Shown: positions 35,664-45,170, counted from the first letter of the stretch. The stretch is DNA of 64,000 nt from Streptomyces sp. A 4/2 (GCF_940670765.1 NZ_CALNVW010000008.1:1-64000); one strand, 5' to 3'. Made by a program: numbers and translations. The notes: generated by a model from the sequence alone, not told the origin.

Positions 35664-35689
35664 GAGACCCGGCGCGAAGGCCGGGTCTC
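35664..35689 (-). terminator. terminator between bglC and cebR
   Basis: GAGACCCGGC and GCCGGGTCTC pair over 10 bp with a 6-nt loop. It separates the bglC transcript from cebR downstream on the same strand. Confidence 0.75.
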
Positions 35690-35715
35690 GTGAGGATGAG
35701 CGTGACTGGAGCGGA

Positions 35716-35757
35716 TCGGTTCGGTTCGGTTCAGGCAGGGGCAGGGGCAGGGGCAGG
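35716..35757. repeat. microsatellites (GGTTC)n and (CAGGGG)n
   Basis: Three units of GGTTC run into four CAGGGG-type 6-bp units that end against the bglC stop codon. They are simple-sequence repeats prone to slippage. Confidence 0.9.
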
Positions 35758-35758
35758 G

Positions 35759-37234
35759 CTATCCCGCGTCGGTGGCCGGGGGCAGCGCGTGGCGGCGGAT
35801 CACGTCGGCGTACCAGTGCGCGCTCGCCTTGGGGATCCGGCGCTGCGACGCGTAGTCCACGTAGACCGCGCCGAAGCGCTTCGAATACCCGTACCCCCAC
35901 TCGAAGTTGTCCATCAGGGACCACAGGAAGTAGCCCCGGACATCGGCGCCGTCGGCCACGGCCCGCTGCACGGCGGCGAGATGGCCGTGCAGGTAGTCGA
36001 TCCGCTCGGGGTCCGCGACCCGGCCCTCGGGGGACACGTAGTCGTCGAAGGCAGCGCCGTTCTCGGTGACCATCAGCGGCAGGCCGGGGTGGTCCCGGGT
36101 CACGTCCATGAGCAGGCTGTACAGCCCGTCGGGGTCGATCGCCCAGTTCATCGCGGTGCGCTTCTTCCCCTCCGCGAGGTGGAAGGCGACGTGCTCGGAG
36201 CCGGTCCACGGCGAGTGGTCGCTGTTGCCGTGGCCGTCGTCGCGGGTGTCACCGGCACCGGAGACGGGCGCGGAAACCAGTGTCGGGGTGTAGTAGTTGA
36301 CGCCCAGCACGTCGACGGGGCGGGAGATGGTGGTCAGGTCGCCGTCGTGCACCAGCTCCGACCAGTCGACCAGGCGCGAGGTGTCGGCGATCAGGTCCTC
36401 CGGGTAGGCGCCGTTCAGGATCGGCCCGGTGAAGATCCGGTTGCCGACCCCGTCGATCCGGCGGGCGGCGTCGGCGTCGGCCTCGCTGCCGGTCAGCGGA
36501 CGGACCTGGTGCAGATTGAGGGTGACCGAGACCTGTGCGGCAGCGGGGAGTTGACCGCGCAGGACCTCGACCGCCCGGCCATGGGCGAGGTTGAGATGGT
36601 GGGCCGCCCGGAGCGTGGCACCCGGCTCGGTGCGTCCGGGAGCGTGCACTCCGGAGCCGTAGCCGAGGAAGGCGGAGCACCACGGCTCGTTGAGCGTGGT
36701 CCACATGCCGACCCGGTCGCCGAGGGCTCCGGCCATGATGGCGGCGTAGTCGGTGAACCGGTCCGCGGTGGCGCGGGCGGGCCAGCCACCCGCGTCCTCC
36801 AACTCCTGTGGCAGGTCCCAGTGGTAGAGGGTGGCGACCGGGGCGATGCCCGCTTCGAGCAGTTCGTCGACGAGCCTGCGGTAGAAGTCCAGACCGCGCT
36901 CCACGGCCGGGCCGCGGCCGGTGGGCTGGACCCGCGACCAGGAGACGGAGAAGCGGTAGGCCTTCAGCCCCAGCTGCTTCATCAGGGCCACGTCGCCACG
37001 GTAGCGGTGGTAGTGGTCGGCGGCGATGTCTCCGGTGTCGCCGTTGCGGACCTTGCCGGGGGTACGGCTGAAGGTGTCCCAGATGGAGGGCGTGCGACCG
37101 TCCTCGGCGGCGGCGCCCTCGACCTGGTAGGCGGCGGTGGCGGCGCCCCAGACGAACCCGGTGGGGAATCCGGTCGGGGGGTCCGTCGTCTCGGGAGCCT
37201 GTTTCGGGGTGGTGTCGGATCGTACGGCAGTCAT
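35759..37234 (-). CDS. bglC: intracellular beta-glucosidase, GH1
   Basis: 491 residues of glycoside hydrolase family 1: [20 protein letters not shown] at the front, acid/base Glu in [18 protein letters not shown], nucleophile Glu in [12 protein letters not shown], and the C-terminal [20 protein letters not shown]. It has no signal peptide and should cleave imported cellobiose and cello-oligosaccharides to glucose. The ATG at 37234 is preferred; its SD (GGGAG) lies inside a CebR box, so repressor and ribosome sites overlap. A GTG at 37264 would put the box within the coding region. It lies downstream of cebG in the same direction. Confidence 0.94.
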   Translation of the reverse strand: MTAVRSDTTPKQAPETTDPPTGFPTGFVWGAATAAYQVEGAAAEDGRTPSIWDTFSRTPGKVRNGDTGDIAADHYHRYRGDVALMKQLGLKAYRFSVSWSRVQPTGRGPAVERGLDFYRRLVDELLEAGIAPVATLYHWDLPQELEDAGGWPARATADRFTDYAAIMAGALGDRVGMWTTLNEPWCSAFLGYGSGVHAPGRTEPGATLRAAHHLNLAHGRAVEVLRGQLPAAAQVSVTLNLHQVRPLTGSEADADAARRIDGVGNRIFTGPILNGAYPEDLIADTSRLVDWSELVHDGDLTTISRPVDVLGVNYYTPTLVSAPVSGAGDTRDDGHGNSDHSPWTGSEHVAFHLAEGKKRTAMNWAIDPDGLYSLLMDVTRDHPGLPLMVTENGAAFDDYVSPEGRVADPERIDYLHGHLAAVQRAVADGADVRGYFLWSLMDNFEWGYGYSKRFGAVYVDYASQRRIPKASAHWYADVIRRHALPPATDAG

Positions 37235-37236
37235 GC

Positions 37237-37250
37237 GGGAGCGCTCCCAG
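37237..37250. promoter_or_regulatory. CebR box overlapping the bglC translation start
   Basis: CGGGAGCGCTCCCA matches the CebR box at 13 of 14 positions. It contains the putative bglC SD (GGGAG on the minus strand). Confidence 0.82.
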
Positions 37251-37476
37251 AGGTCGGCGAACACGGGCTGTTGAGCAGGGGCTGTACGAGGTGGTTGTAC
37301 GGAGTGGGCCGGACGGCGTGGTTGTACGGGGGTGGGGCGGACGGGGCAGGGCGCGGGGCGGACTCCCCCGCCCGCCCGTACGGCCTGTGGTCAGGCACAG
37401 GCCGTACGGGCAGTACCGGGGCCCGTACCTGAGGCGGCCGGGTGGAAGCGGGCGGGCCGGGACGGGTGACGGGGTC

Positions 37477-38394
37477 TCACCCCTTCACGGCGCCCGACAT
37501 GATGCCCCCCACGATCCGCTTGCCGAAGAACACGAACACCACGAGCAGCGGCAGCGTGCTGATCAGCGCGCCCGCCATCACGATGCTCTGGTCGGGCGTG
37601 AAGGAGGCGTTCAGCTGGCCGAGGGCCACCTGAAGGGTCGGGTTCTGCTGGTTCAGCGCGAGGTAGGGCCAGAAGAAGTCGTTCCACGACTGCACGAAGG
37701 TGAGCATCCCGAGCACCATCATCGCGGGGCGCGCCACCGGCAGCACCACGCTCAGCACGATGCGGAAGTTGTTCGCCCCGTCCAGTTTGGCCGCCTCGAC
37801 GAGTTCGTACGGCAGCGCCTCCAGCAGGTACTGCCGCATGAAGAACACCCCGAACGCGCTCACCAGGGTCGGGAAGATCACCGACTGGAGATTTCCGCCC
37901 CAGCCGAGGTCGGACATCATCATGAACAGCGGGACGACGCTGAGCTGCGGCGGAACGGTCAGCGTGGCGATGACCGCGGTCATCAGCCAGCCGCGCCCCC
38001 GGAAGCGCATCTTGGCGAAGGCGTATCCGGCGAGGGTGCAGAAGAAGAGCGTCGCCGCGGTGATGCAGGAGGAGACGATGATGCTGTTGACGATCGCCTT
38101 GCCGAGGTGGGCCTGGTTCCAGGCCGCGTCGAGGTTGTGCAGCAGCCGCCCGCCGGGCAGGAACGGCGGCGTGGTGTTCAGTACTTCGTCCTGGGTGTGG
38201 GACGCGGCCACCAGGGTCCAGTACAGCGGCAGGATCGAACCGATGCCGACGACGATCAGTGCGATGTAGGCGAAGGGGCCACCCTTCATCTGCTGGCCGG
38301 CTCGCTCCTTGAACCGGCCTGGTTTGGGGGGCGTACCGGTCGCGGCCTGCCGGACGCGGAGGTCCGGGGCGTCGGTGGGGCTGGTCATGGTCAT
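37477..38394 (-). CDS. cebG: cellobiose ABC transporter permease
   Basis: 305 residues with six predicted transmembrane helices (first about 42-60 YIALIVVGIGSILPLYW). The MalG-type EAA loop is EALPYELVEAAKLDGANNFR, followed by IVLPVARP-like sequence. It pairs with the CebF permease to form the channel. The ATPase (MsiK in streptomycetes) is not encoded here, as is usual for Ceb systems. It starts 15 bp after cebF with GGGAG upstream. The order cebE-cebF-cebG-bglC fits one CebR-controlled operon. Confidence 0.93.
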   Translation of the reverse strand: MTMTSPTDAPDLRVRQAATGTPPKPGRFKERAGQQMKGGPFAYIALIVVGIGSILPLYWTLVAASHTQDEVLNTTPPFLPGGRLLHNLDAAWNQAHLGKAIVNSIIVSSCITAATLFFCTLAGYAFAKMRFRGRGWLMTAVIATLTVPPQLSVVPLFMMMSDLGWGGNLQSVIFPTLVSAFGVFFMRQYLLEALPYELVEAAKLDGANNFRIVLSVVLPVARPAMMVLGMLTFVQSWNDFFWPYLALNQQNPTLQVALGQLNASFTPDQSIVMAGALISTLPLLVVFVFFGKRIVGGIMSGAVKG

Positions 38395-38409
38395 GGATAT
38401 CGCTCCCGG

Positions 38410-39402
38410 TCAGGCCGCGGACTTGCGGACGAAGCGGCCGATGAGCCAGTTGATCGCGGCGATGAGCAGCAGCAGCACGAGCATCGCCCAGGCCACTGCG
38501 GCGGCCGGACCGAGATGTCCCAGGTTCCAGCCGTAGTTGTAGAGGTAGATACTGAGCGTCTCGTACTGGTTCTCCGTGCCGCCGGTCGCTCCGATGGCGC
38601 CGCCCTGCAGCAGCAGCGGCTCGCCGAACAGCTGCATGGAGCCGATGGTCGAGATGACGATCGTGAAGAGGATCGTCGGCCGCAGGGAGGGGATGGTCAC
38701 CTTGCGGAACTGCTGCCAGCGTGAGGCGCCGTCGATGGACGCGGCCTCGTACAGATCGGTCGGTACGGCCTGCATCGCGGCGAGATAGATCAGCGTGTTG
38801 TAGCCCGTCCAGCGCCAGATCACGATGACGGAGATGGCGATCTTCGAAGTCCAGTGCCCGTTGGCCCAGTTGGTGTGGCCGAGACCGATGAAGTGCAGCA
38901 GCCAGTTCAGCACGCCGCCGTCGGCCCGGAAGACCAGGGCGAAGACGAGAGCGGCGGAGGCGACCGAGGTGGCGTACGGGGTGAGGATGAGCGTCCGGAA
39001 GAAGGTACTGGCCCGCAGTTTGTAGTTCAGCAGATGGGCGAGGCCCAGCGCGACCAGCAGCTGCGGGACGGTCGACATGACGCCGATCAGGAAGGTGTTG
39101 CTGACCGCCGTCCAGAATTCGGAGTCCTGAAGGATCTTCGAGAAGTTGTCCCAGCCGACCCACTGCATCTGGTCCAGGCCGGTCATCTCCACCCGGTGCA
39201 TGGCGATCCAGCCGGTGTAGACGAGCGGGTAGAGGCCGAAGGCCCCGAAGACGAGGAAGAAGGGGGCGATGTAGGCGTAGGGCGATGCCTTGTCGTCGAA
39301 GCGCCACAGCCGGCTCCGCCACTTCTGCCGCTGGGCAGACGTCGGTCCGGAGCTGCGGGGAGGTGGGGCGTGCGTGTCCCGGGTGGGTGTCGAGGTGGCC
39401 AC
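38410..39402 (-). CDS. cebF: cellobiose ABC transporter permease
   Basis: 330 residues if started at GTG 39402 (VATSTPTRDTHAPPP), which has SD GGAAGGA at 9 bp; longer frames upstream are Pro/Arg-rich and unlikely. A hydrophilic N-terminus precedes six transmembrane helices (first YAYIAPFFLVFGAFGLYPLV). The MalF-type EAA motif is AVPTDLYEAASIDGASRWQQ. It forms the membrane channel together with CebG and takes substrate from CebE. The gap to cebE is about 200 bp and carries no gene. Confidence 0.92.
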   Translation of the reverse strand: MATSTPTRDTHAPPPRSSGPTSAQRQKWRSRLWRFDDKASPYAYIAPFFLVFGAFGLYPLVYTGWIAMHRVEMTGLDQMQWVGWDNFSKILQDSEFWTAVSNTFLIGVMSTVPQLLVALGLAHLLNYKLRASTFFRTLILTPYATSVASAALVFALVFRADGGVLNWLLHFIGLGHTNWANGHWTSKIAISVIVIWRWTGYNTLIYLAAMQAVPTDLYEAASIDGASRWQQFRKVTIPSLRPTILFTIVISTIGSMQLFGEPLLLQGGAIGATGGTENQYETLSIYLYNYGWNLGHLGPAAAVAWAMLVLLLLIAAINWLIGRFVRKSAA

Positions 39403-39600
39403 AGGCGGGAGTCCTTCCCTGGGGTGCGCCGGTCCGGCGCGGTGGGCGGACCGGTCCGGCCCGGTGCGTTGCGGTGCGGCGGTGTCGGAACGCTGGTCCA
39501 TGTGCGGTGCCCGGCCCCGGGGTGTCCGGCCTGGTCGGCCGGGCACCCCCGGGAGCCGGCGCTGACGCGGGGGCCCGGAGTCCGCCCGCGTCAGCGGTGC

Positions 39601-40926
39601 TCAGCCGACGGCCTTGTCGATCACCTTGATCGCGGCGTTCCAGGCATCGGCGGAACTGGTGTGCCGCTGCTCCATGTTGAGGATCTGCTTGGAGAAGTCG
39701 TCCTTGATCACGCCGTCCTTCGGGCCGAGCACGGCCGCCGGGATGGTCGAGGCTTCGTCCGCGTAGATCTTCCCGATCGGCGCGTCGTTGAAGTACGGCA
39801 GCTTCGCGTTCTTGACGTCGGGGAGCTCCCACGCGCCCTTGTTGGACGGGAAGACGCCGATCGCCTTGAACACCGCGGCCTGCTGCTCCGGCGCGGTCAG
39901 CCACTTGACGAGCGCGCTGGCCTCGGCCACGTGCTTACCGCTCTTGGGGATGGCCAGGAACGAGCCGCCCCAGTTGGCCGAGGTCGTGCCGGGCGCGGTG
40001 GTGATGTCCCACTTGCCCTTGTTGGCCGGGCCCGCGTCGGTCGAGATCTGACCGGCCATCCACGCGGGGCAGGCCACGGTCGCGACGGTGCCCTTGCGTA
40101 GCGCGGGGACCCAGGTGTCGGGATCGAACTGGGCGAGCCCCTGGGAAAGCTTGCCGGCAGCCGCCTGGGAGGCCAGCCCCCAGGCGTCCTTCACGCTGGC
40201 GCTGGTCTCGTAGATCGGCTTGCCGCTCGCGTCGTAGTACTGCTGCTCGTTCGAACTGACCACGGCGTTGAACATCGCGCTCGCGGAGTCCATGAAGTAC
40301 GTGCCCGCAGGCGCGTGCTTCTTGTACTCGTCACCGAGCTGGAGGTAGGCCTTCCAGCCGCCGGCGAGCTTCTTGGCGACGTCTTCGCGGTCGGTCGGCA
40401 GACCGGCCCGCTGGAACAGGTCCTTGTTGTAGCAGAGCGACATCGGGCCGATGTCGGTACCCGCGCCGATCACGGCACCGCTGGAGGTGGTGGCCTGCTT
40501 CTCCTTCCAGGACACCCAGTCGTTGACGTCGATCACCTTGCTGAGGTCGACGAACTGGTCCGCCTTGGTGTCGACGACCTCCTTGATCCGGCCGACCTCA
40601 AGACCCTGCACATCGCCGAGACCACTGCCCGCGTTCAGCTCCTGGAGCAGCTTGGGGTAGTAGACCTCCTCCTGAGCAGTGGTGTTCTCCTTGACCGTGA
40701 TGTTCGGGTGCAGCTTGTGGTACTGGGCGAAGAGACCGGCTTCCTTGTAGCCGAACTGACCGTAGTCGGCGACGGTGAGCGTGATCTTCCCGTTCGCGTC
40801 GGAACTCTTGCCGGAGTCCGAGTCGCTGCTGCAGCCGGCCAGCAACAGGGCCGTGGCCGTCAGGCCCGTGGTGGCTATGACCGCGGCTCTGCGGCGTCGT
40901 CCGCCGACGGTGCGGGTGATACGCAT
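39601..40926 (-). CDS. cebE: cellobiose/cellotriose-binding lipoprotein
   Basis: 441 residues from MRITRTVGGRRRRAAVIATT with AAGGAG 7 bp upstream. It is a lipoprotein: signal peptide with lipobox LLLAGC, then a Ser/Asp-rich linker. The mature part is a family-1 extracellular solute-binding protein (LTVADYGQFGYKEAGLFAQY, GTDIGPMSLCYNKDLFQRAG, FPSNKGAW). It captures cello-oligosaccharides outside the membrane for CebFG. First gene of the operon, with a CebR box 105 bp upstream. In plant-pathogenic species this protein senses cellotriose; nothing here shows pathogenicity. Confidence 0.93.
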   Translation of the reverse strand: MRITRTVGGRRRRAAVIATTGLTATALLLAGCSSDSDSGKSSDANGKITLTVADYGQFGYKEAGLFAQYHKLHPNITVKENTTAQEEVYYPKLLQELNAGSGLGDVQGLEVGRIKEVVDTKADQFVDLSKVIDVNDWVSWKEKQATTSSGAVIGAGTDIGPMSLCYNKDLFQRAGLPTDREDVAKKLAGGWKAYLQLGDEYKKHAPAGTYFMDSASAMFNAVVSSNEQQYYDASGKPIYETSASVKDAWGLASQAAAGKLSQGLAQFDPDTWVPALRKGTVATVACPAWMAGQISTDAGPANKGKWDITTAPGTTSANWGGSFLAIPKSGKHVAEASALVKWLTAPEQQAAVFKAIGVFPSNKGAWELPDVKNAKLPYFNDAPIGKIYADEASTIPAAVLGPKDGVIKDDFSKQILNMEQRHTSSADAWNAAIKVIDKAVG

Positions 40927-41030
40927 TCCACTACTCCTTGTTCCAGGGGGGACTGGCGTTCGTAGACCGTGCGAGGCGAGGGGGGAGGTACGGGCAGTGC
41001 TGTACGCACGGGAAACGGGCCCGTGCGGCA

Positions 41031-41044
41031 TGGGAGCGCTCCCA
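41031..41044. promoter_or_regulatory. CebR box upstream of cebE
   Basis: A perfect copy of TGGGAGCGCTCCCA, placed just downstream of the predicted cebE transcript start, the ideal position for a roadblock or steric repression. Confidence 0.92.
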
Positions 41045-41059
41045 TGCGTCGTTGCCGGA

Positions 41060-41089
41060 AGGTTGCTTCCTCGGAGGGGTGGGTGTCAA
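41060..41089 (-). promoter_or_regulatory. predicted cebE promoter
   Basis: On the minus strand TTGACA (41089-41084) is followed after 18 bp by CAACCT (41065-41060). The predicted start near 41053 lies 9 bp before the CebR box. Confidence 0.55.
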
Positions 41090-41410
41090 GAGTTGAAGAC
41101 GGTTCCGTTGCCCGAGCGTGTCCTGCAAGTCACGAGAACGTGTCCGGCGCGGGCCTTGCCATGACGGGAGGGGCACTCGCGCCGCCGCCCGGAGCTGGTG
41201 AATTCCCGCAGGCCAAAGGGGTGATGACGGTTCGCGCACGCGGCCCTCGCCGGGACAGGCGCACCGGACGCCCCTGGATCGTGCAGGCACCCGGTCCCGC
41301 GATGCGGGTGGACCGCCCGGCGCACGTGCGCGTTCTTCCTCCGAACCCGGGGCGTTGCCGTCCCGCCCCGAGGGGTGCCCGCCTCCGGCCCGCGCGACCC
41401 CGGACAGGCC
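41090..41410. other. gap between cebE promoter and the spermidine-synthase-like gene
   Basis: About 320 bp with no recognisable gene, RNA or repeat on either strand. Frames through it are rich in Arg/Pro and lack SD sequences. Confidence 0.5.
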
Positions 41411-42274
41411 CTACCCGAACACCGCCCGCGGCGGCGCCGGTGACGCCTGCGCCCCGGCGTCCGTCACGGGCCGCGCGCCACCCGCGAAGTCCAGCAGCCC
41501 GCGTCCCGACTCCACCCGTCCCGCATATCCGTCGCCCGCCACCCGCCGGGTCAACTCGGCCACCGGGAGGGGCGTACCGGCCGCCACCAGCACCGCGTTC
41601 CCGAACCGCTTGCCCCGGAGCACGGTCGGCTCCGCGGCCAGCGCCAGTTCGGGGAAGACCTCCGCCGCGGTGGCGATCTGGCCGCGCAGGTACGCGAGGG
41701 GCGGCCCGTCCGCCAGGTTCGCCGTGTACCAGCCCCCGGGCTTCAGCGTTCTGCGGACCTCCGCGAGGAATTCGGTACTGGTGAGATGTGCGGGGGTGCG
41801 GGTGCCGCTGAAGACGTCGGCCACGACCAGGTCCGCCCAGCCGTCAGGGATCTTCGCCAGACCGGCACGGGCGTCGGTGGAGCGCACACGGATGCGCGCC
41901 TGGGGGTCCAACGGAAGCTCCCGGCGCACCAGTTGGACCAGCGGTCCGTCGATCTCGATGATCTGCTGGGTGGCGCGGGGCCGGGTCGCCGCGACGTACC
42001 GGGCGAGGGTGAAGGCACCGCCGCCGAGGTGGACGACGTGCAGGGGCTGCTTCGGCGGTGCGGCCAGGTCGATGACGTGCCCGATCCTGCGCTGGTACTC
42101 GAAGGCGAGATACGTCGGGTCGTCGAGGTCCACCTGGGACTGCGGGGCGCCGTCGATCAACAGCGTCCAGCCGCGTGGCCGGTCACGGTCGGGACGCAGC
42201 TCGGCGACCCCGCCGTCCACCTGCTCGACGACGGTCTCGGGTGCGGAACGGCCCTGCCGCTTGTTCTTCGCCAC
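41411..42274 (-). CDS. spermidine-synthase-like SAM-dependent methyltransferase-fold protein
   Basis: 287 residues from GTG (VAKNKRQGRSAPETVVEQVD); an upstream GTG at 42307 would add 11 residues. The nucleotide-binding core matches polyamine synthases: PLHVVHLGGGAFTLARYVAA, TQQIIEIDGPLVQLVRREL, DARAGLAKIPDGWADLVVAD. The N-terminus is short (HVIDLAAPP) and the catalytic DGxxQ loop of true spermidine synthase is not obvious, though DGAPQSQVDLDDPTYLAFEY resembles the substrate loop. Actinobacterial members of this group often have unknown amine or methyl acceptors. No polyamine gene is adjacent. Confidence 0.8.
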   Translation of the reverse strand: MAKNKRQGRSAPETVVEQVDGGVAELRPDRDRPRGWTLLIDGAPQSQVDLDDPTYLAFEYQRRIGHVIDLAAPPKQPLHVVHLGGGAFTLARYVAATRPRATQQIIEIDGPLVQLVRRELPLDPQARIRVRSTDARAGLAKIPDGWADLVVADVFSGTRTPAHLTSTEFLAEVRRTLKPGGWYTANLADGPPLAYLRGQIATAAEVFPELALAAEPTVLRGKRFGNAVLVAAGTPLPVAELTRRVAGDGYAGRVESGRGLLDFAGGARPVTDAGAQASPAPPRAVFG

Positions 42275-42331
42275 GCTCCCAGTATCGCCGGGTACGTCCG
42301 GGCCCACCGCCGGGCCGGGGGTGCGACGGCG

Positions 42332-42772
42332 TCAGCGGCAGTTGTCGGCCGCCTCGATCAGCCGCGCCGCCTCGCCGAGCGCCGCCCTGAGGATCGAGGG
42401 GTCGGTGACCGGTGCGTCCTTCCCGGGCGGCAGCAGCCAGCCGGTGCCGCGGACCGGCGGGTCGTGGGGGACCCGCAGCCCCCGGCCGTTGGTCTGCGTA
42501 CAGGCGCTGCCCGGCATGTCCCAGCTGTAGGCGGTGCCGGGCGGCACCAGGAATCCGAGGGTGTCGCAGGCGCCGTCGTGCAGCACCGGCCCGACATCGG
42601 CCGGGGCTGCGGCCCGGCGCAGGATGTCGACCGCCTCCAGCCCCTGGCGTGCGGGGACCGTCACCAGGTCACAGGGTTCGGGCGCACCGTCGGGCGGTGC
42701 GCTGAACTCCTGACTGGGCCGGTGCTGGGCGTTCGTACGCGAACTGCCCGTCTCGGTGCCGGTCTCCAACAA
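42332..42772 (-). CDS. conserved hypothetical protein, related to primase/polymerase N-terminal regions
   Basis: 146 residues if started at TTG 42772, which follows GAGGAGGGG at 5 bp; a TTG at 42820 is less likely. The body (DTLGFLVPPGTAYSWDMPGS, TGWLLPPGKDAPVTDPSIL) resembles the small proteins found next to Xre/TPR regulators and bifunctional primase-like genes in streptomycetes. I do not recognise a catalytic motif. It is divergent from the Xre-TPR gene with a 214-bp gap, so the two may be coregulated. No defined function. Confidence 0.7.
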   Translation of the reverse strand: MLETGTETGSSRTNAQHRPSQEFSAPPDGAPEPCDLVTVPARQGLEAVDILRRAAAPADVGPVLHDGACDTLGFLVPPGTAYSWDMPGSACTQTNGRGLRVPHDPPVRGTGWLLPPGKDAPVTDPSILRAALGEAARLIEAADNCR

Positions 42773-42986
42773 GGCAACCCCTCCTCGTTCTCCGCATGGT
42801 TCAACGTCTGCGGGCGTCAAGGGCTACGGCACTGCGCCGCCGTAAAGGATGGCAGTTCATGGCAAATCGCGGGAGAGATATCCCTTTTGTAGCGAAACCG
42901 CCCCTGTGCGGGTCGGCGCAGACGGTACGTTTTGCGCGCCGGAGCGGTCCGGGCCGGCAGCACCATCCGCCAGAGAGGGCTCGGCC

Positions 42987-44342
42987 ATGGCGACGTCACG
43001 GGCAGTACCCAACCCGGCTTTCCGGCAGTTGCGCGGGCAGCGCTCGCCCGGCGAATTCGCGGCAGCGGTCCGCCGGGCCGCCCGCGAGATCGGCGAGCAA
43101 GTAGCGTGCGACGCACGGTACATCGGGCGGGTGGAGGCAGGCGAGATCCGCTGTCCCAACTACGCGTACGAACGGGTCTTTCTGCACATGTTCCCCGGTT
43201 CGACCCTGACGGACCTCGGGTTCTCCGACCGGGAGACGGTACGCGGCCGTGGTACGCACACCACTTCGGCCGGGCCACCGTCACCTCACCACACCAGCCA
43301 GAACAACGAGGAGAGCGACGTGCTGCGTCGCGCATTCATGGCCGGCGGCTCCGCTGCGATGACCGCCGTGTCCCTGGGCCTGAGCCCCGGATCCGTACCG
43401 TCACCACGCCGGGTCGGCGAGGTGGAGGCCCCACGCCGGGTCGGCGAGGCGGAGGTCAGCGCCGTCGAAGCGGCCGTACGGCAGATCCGGCTGCTCGACG
43501 ACCGGCACGGCGCCGACGGTCTCTACCGGCGGGCCGCGCAGCCGCTGCAGGCCGCGTACGCGCTGCTCGACGCGGGCACGGCCCACCGGGGCGCCGCCGA
43601 CCGGCTGCACGCGGGCGCGGGTGAACTGGCCATCTCGGTGGGCTGGCTGGCGCACGACTCGGGCCGTTTCGACGACGCGCGTTCGCACTACGCCGAGGCC
43701 CTGGCGACCGCCCGGGTCTCCGGTGATCCCGCGCTGGAGGCGCACGCCTTCTGCAACACGGCGTTCCTGGCGCGCGACGCGGGGCGTCCGCGGGAGGCGG
43801 TGCGGGCCGCGCAGGCCGGGGAACGCGCGGCGAGGCAGCTGTCGTCGCCCCGGCTGCTCGCGCTGCTGACGCTGCGGGAGGCGGGCGGCTGGGCGGGGCT
43901 CGGGGACCGCACGGGCTGCGCGGACACGCTCGGCCGGGCCAAGTCCCTCTTCGCGCAGGGGCCGTCCGACGACGACCCCGAGTGGATGACCTTCTTCGTC
44001 GAGGCCGAGCTGGAGATGCTGGAGGCGCAGTGCTGGTCGACGCTGGGCGACTGGCCGCGCGCGGCCCTGCACGCCCAGCGCGCGGCGGATCTCCAGGATC
44101 CGCACTTCGCCCGCAATCTGGCCCTCTACCGGGCCCAGCTGGCCGACGATCTGGTCCGGGCGGGCGCCCCCGACCGGGCGGCGGCGGCCGGGCACCAGGT
44201 GCTCGACCTGCTCGACCAGGTCCAGTCGTCGCGGATCCGGGGGATGCTGGCCGGGACGGCCCGACGGCTGCTGCCCGCACGCAGGGCGGCCGGGGTACCG
44301 GACTTCCTGGAGCGGCACGCGTCCACCCCGCGCCAGGCCTGA
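42987..44342 (+). CDS. Xre-type regulator with TPR-like C-terminal domain
   Basis: 451 residues starting MATSRAVPNPAFRQLRGQRS; GAGAGGG lies upstream. The N-terminal about 70 residues form an atypical helix-turn-helix (SPGEFAAAVRRAAREIGEQV, DARYIGRVEAGEIRCPNYAY), the form seen in BldD-unrelated TPR regulators of streptomycetes. A Tat-like hydrophobic segment (RRAFMAGGSAAMTAVSLGLS) follows at about 115-140, as is common in this family. The rest is helical TPR repeats (VSAVEAAVRQIRLLDDRHGA; VSGDPALEAHAFCNTAFLAR). An in-frame duplication (RRVGEVEAP then RRVGEAEVS) precedes the TPRs. Ligand and targets are unknown. Confidence 0.85.
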   Translation: MATSRAVPNPAFRQLRGQRSPGEFAAAVRRAAREIGEQVACDARYIGRVEAGEIRCPNYAYERVFLHMFPGSTLTDLGFSDRETVRGRGTHTTSAGPPSPHHTSQNNEESDVLRRAFMAGGSAAMTAVSLGLSPGSVPSPRRVGEVEAPRRVGEAEVSAVEAAVRQIRLLDDRHGADGLYRRAAQPLQAAYALLDAGTAHRGAADRLHAGAGELAISVGWLAHDSGRFDDARSHYAEALATARVSGDPALEAHAFCNTAFLARDAGRPREAVRAAQAGERAARQLSSPRLLALLTLREAGGWAGLGDRTGCADTLGRAKSLFAQGPSDDDPEWMTFFVEAELEMLEAQCWSTLGDWPRAALHAQRAADLQDPHFARNLALYRAQLADDLVRAGAPDRAAAAGHQVLDLLDQVQSSRIRGMLAGTARRLLPARRAAGVPDFLERHASTPRQA

Positions 44343-44425
44343 GGCCCGCCCGTCTCGTCAGGAATGCGCGCTGCACCCGGAGTTCGTACGGCCTCCGGAG
44401 TTCGAGCTACATCCGGAAATCCGCG

Positions 44426-45022
44426 CTACCGCTCCAGGTGACCGGTGTCGTTCCACCGCTCGACCGCGGGCGCGTCGTACGCCCAGCCCAGCACCGACAG
44501 GGACGTGGGGGCGAGCCGGACCCGGGCGCCGAAGGTCAGGTCGTACCCCAGCCAGCGGGCGGCGAGCGCGCGCAGGATGTGGCCGTGCGCGAAGACCAGG
44601 ACGTCCCGGTCCGCCGAACGGATCCGCTCGATCACCGAGTCCGCGCGGGCGGTGACATCGGCGACCGACTCCCCCTCGGGCACCCCGTCGCGCCAGATGA
44701 ACCAGCCGGGACGGATCGTCTGGATCTCGGCGGGGGTGAGCCCCTCGTACGCCCCGTAGTTCCATTCGAGGAGCGCGTCCCACTCCTCGGCGCGGTCGGC
44801 GAACCCGGCCAGCGCGCAGGTCTCGCTCGCCCGCACCAGCGGGCTGGTGAGCACTTCGGCGCCCGGCACCGCGTCCCACGGCGGCCGGTGCAGCCGTTCG
44901 CCCAGGAGCTTCGCTCCCTGGCGTCCCTCGTCGAGCAGCGGGATGTCCGTCCTGCCGGTGTGTTTCCCGGACAGGGACCAGGCGGTCTGTCCATGCCGGG
45001 CCAGCAGCATGCGGGGTGCCAT
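44426..45022 (-). CDS. histidine phosphatase family protein
   Basis: 198 residues of the phosphoglycerate-mutase-like superfamily: phospho-His motif [21 protein letters not shown] (RHG), Arg in [10 protein letters not shown], Glu in [17 protein letters not shown], and the second His in [18 protein letters not shown]. All four catalytic residues are present. The size fits small broad-specificity phosphatases such as CobC/GpmB types. The ATG has GAGAG upstream. It converges on the Xre-TPR gene. The substrate cannot be told. Confidence 0.9.
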   Translation of the reverse strand: MAPRMLLARHGQTAWSLSGKHTGRTDIPLLDEGRQGAKLLGERLHRPPWDAVPGAEVLTSPLVRASETCALAGFADRAEEWDALLEWNYGAYEGLTPAEIQTIRPGWFIWRDGVPEGESVADVTARADSVIERIRSADRDVLVFAHGHILRALAARWLGYDLTFGARVRLAPTSLSVLGWAYDAPAVERWNDTGHLER

Positions 45023-45140
45023 GAAGCTCTCTCCTACGGTGCGGTGATGCTGCTCCCATCATCGCGTACGGGAATCGCGCACCGGATCCGCGAGCAACCC
45101 GGCGGAAGGAACCGGCGTCCCCTCTTGAGACAGGGGGCGG

Positions 45141-45170
45141 CTGAACTGCTCATCACACAAGCCCTAAGGT
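45141..45170 (+). promoter_or_regulatory. possible promoter of the PAP2-family gene
   Basis: CTGAAC, an 18-bp spacer, then TAAGGT, about 35 bp before the start. Both boxes are acceptable for the principal sigma factor. Confidence 0.35.

Noticed and set aside
37262..37264. GTG start for bglC
   Set aside because: No SD upstream; ATG 37234 has GGGAG at 9 bp and a normal GH1 N-terminus. Kept only as an alternative.
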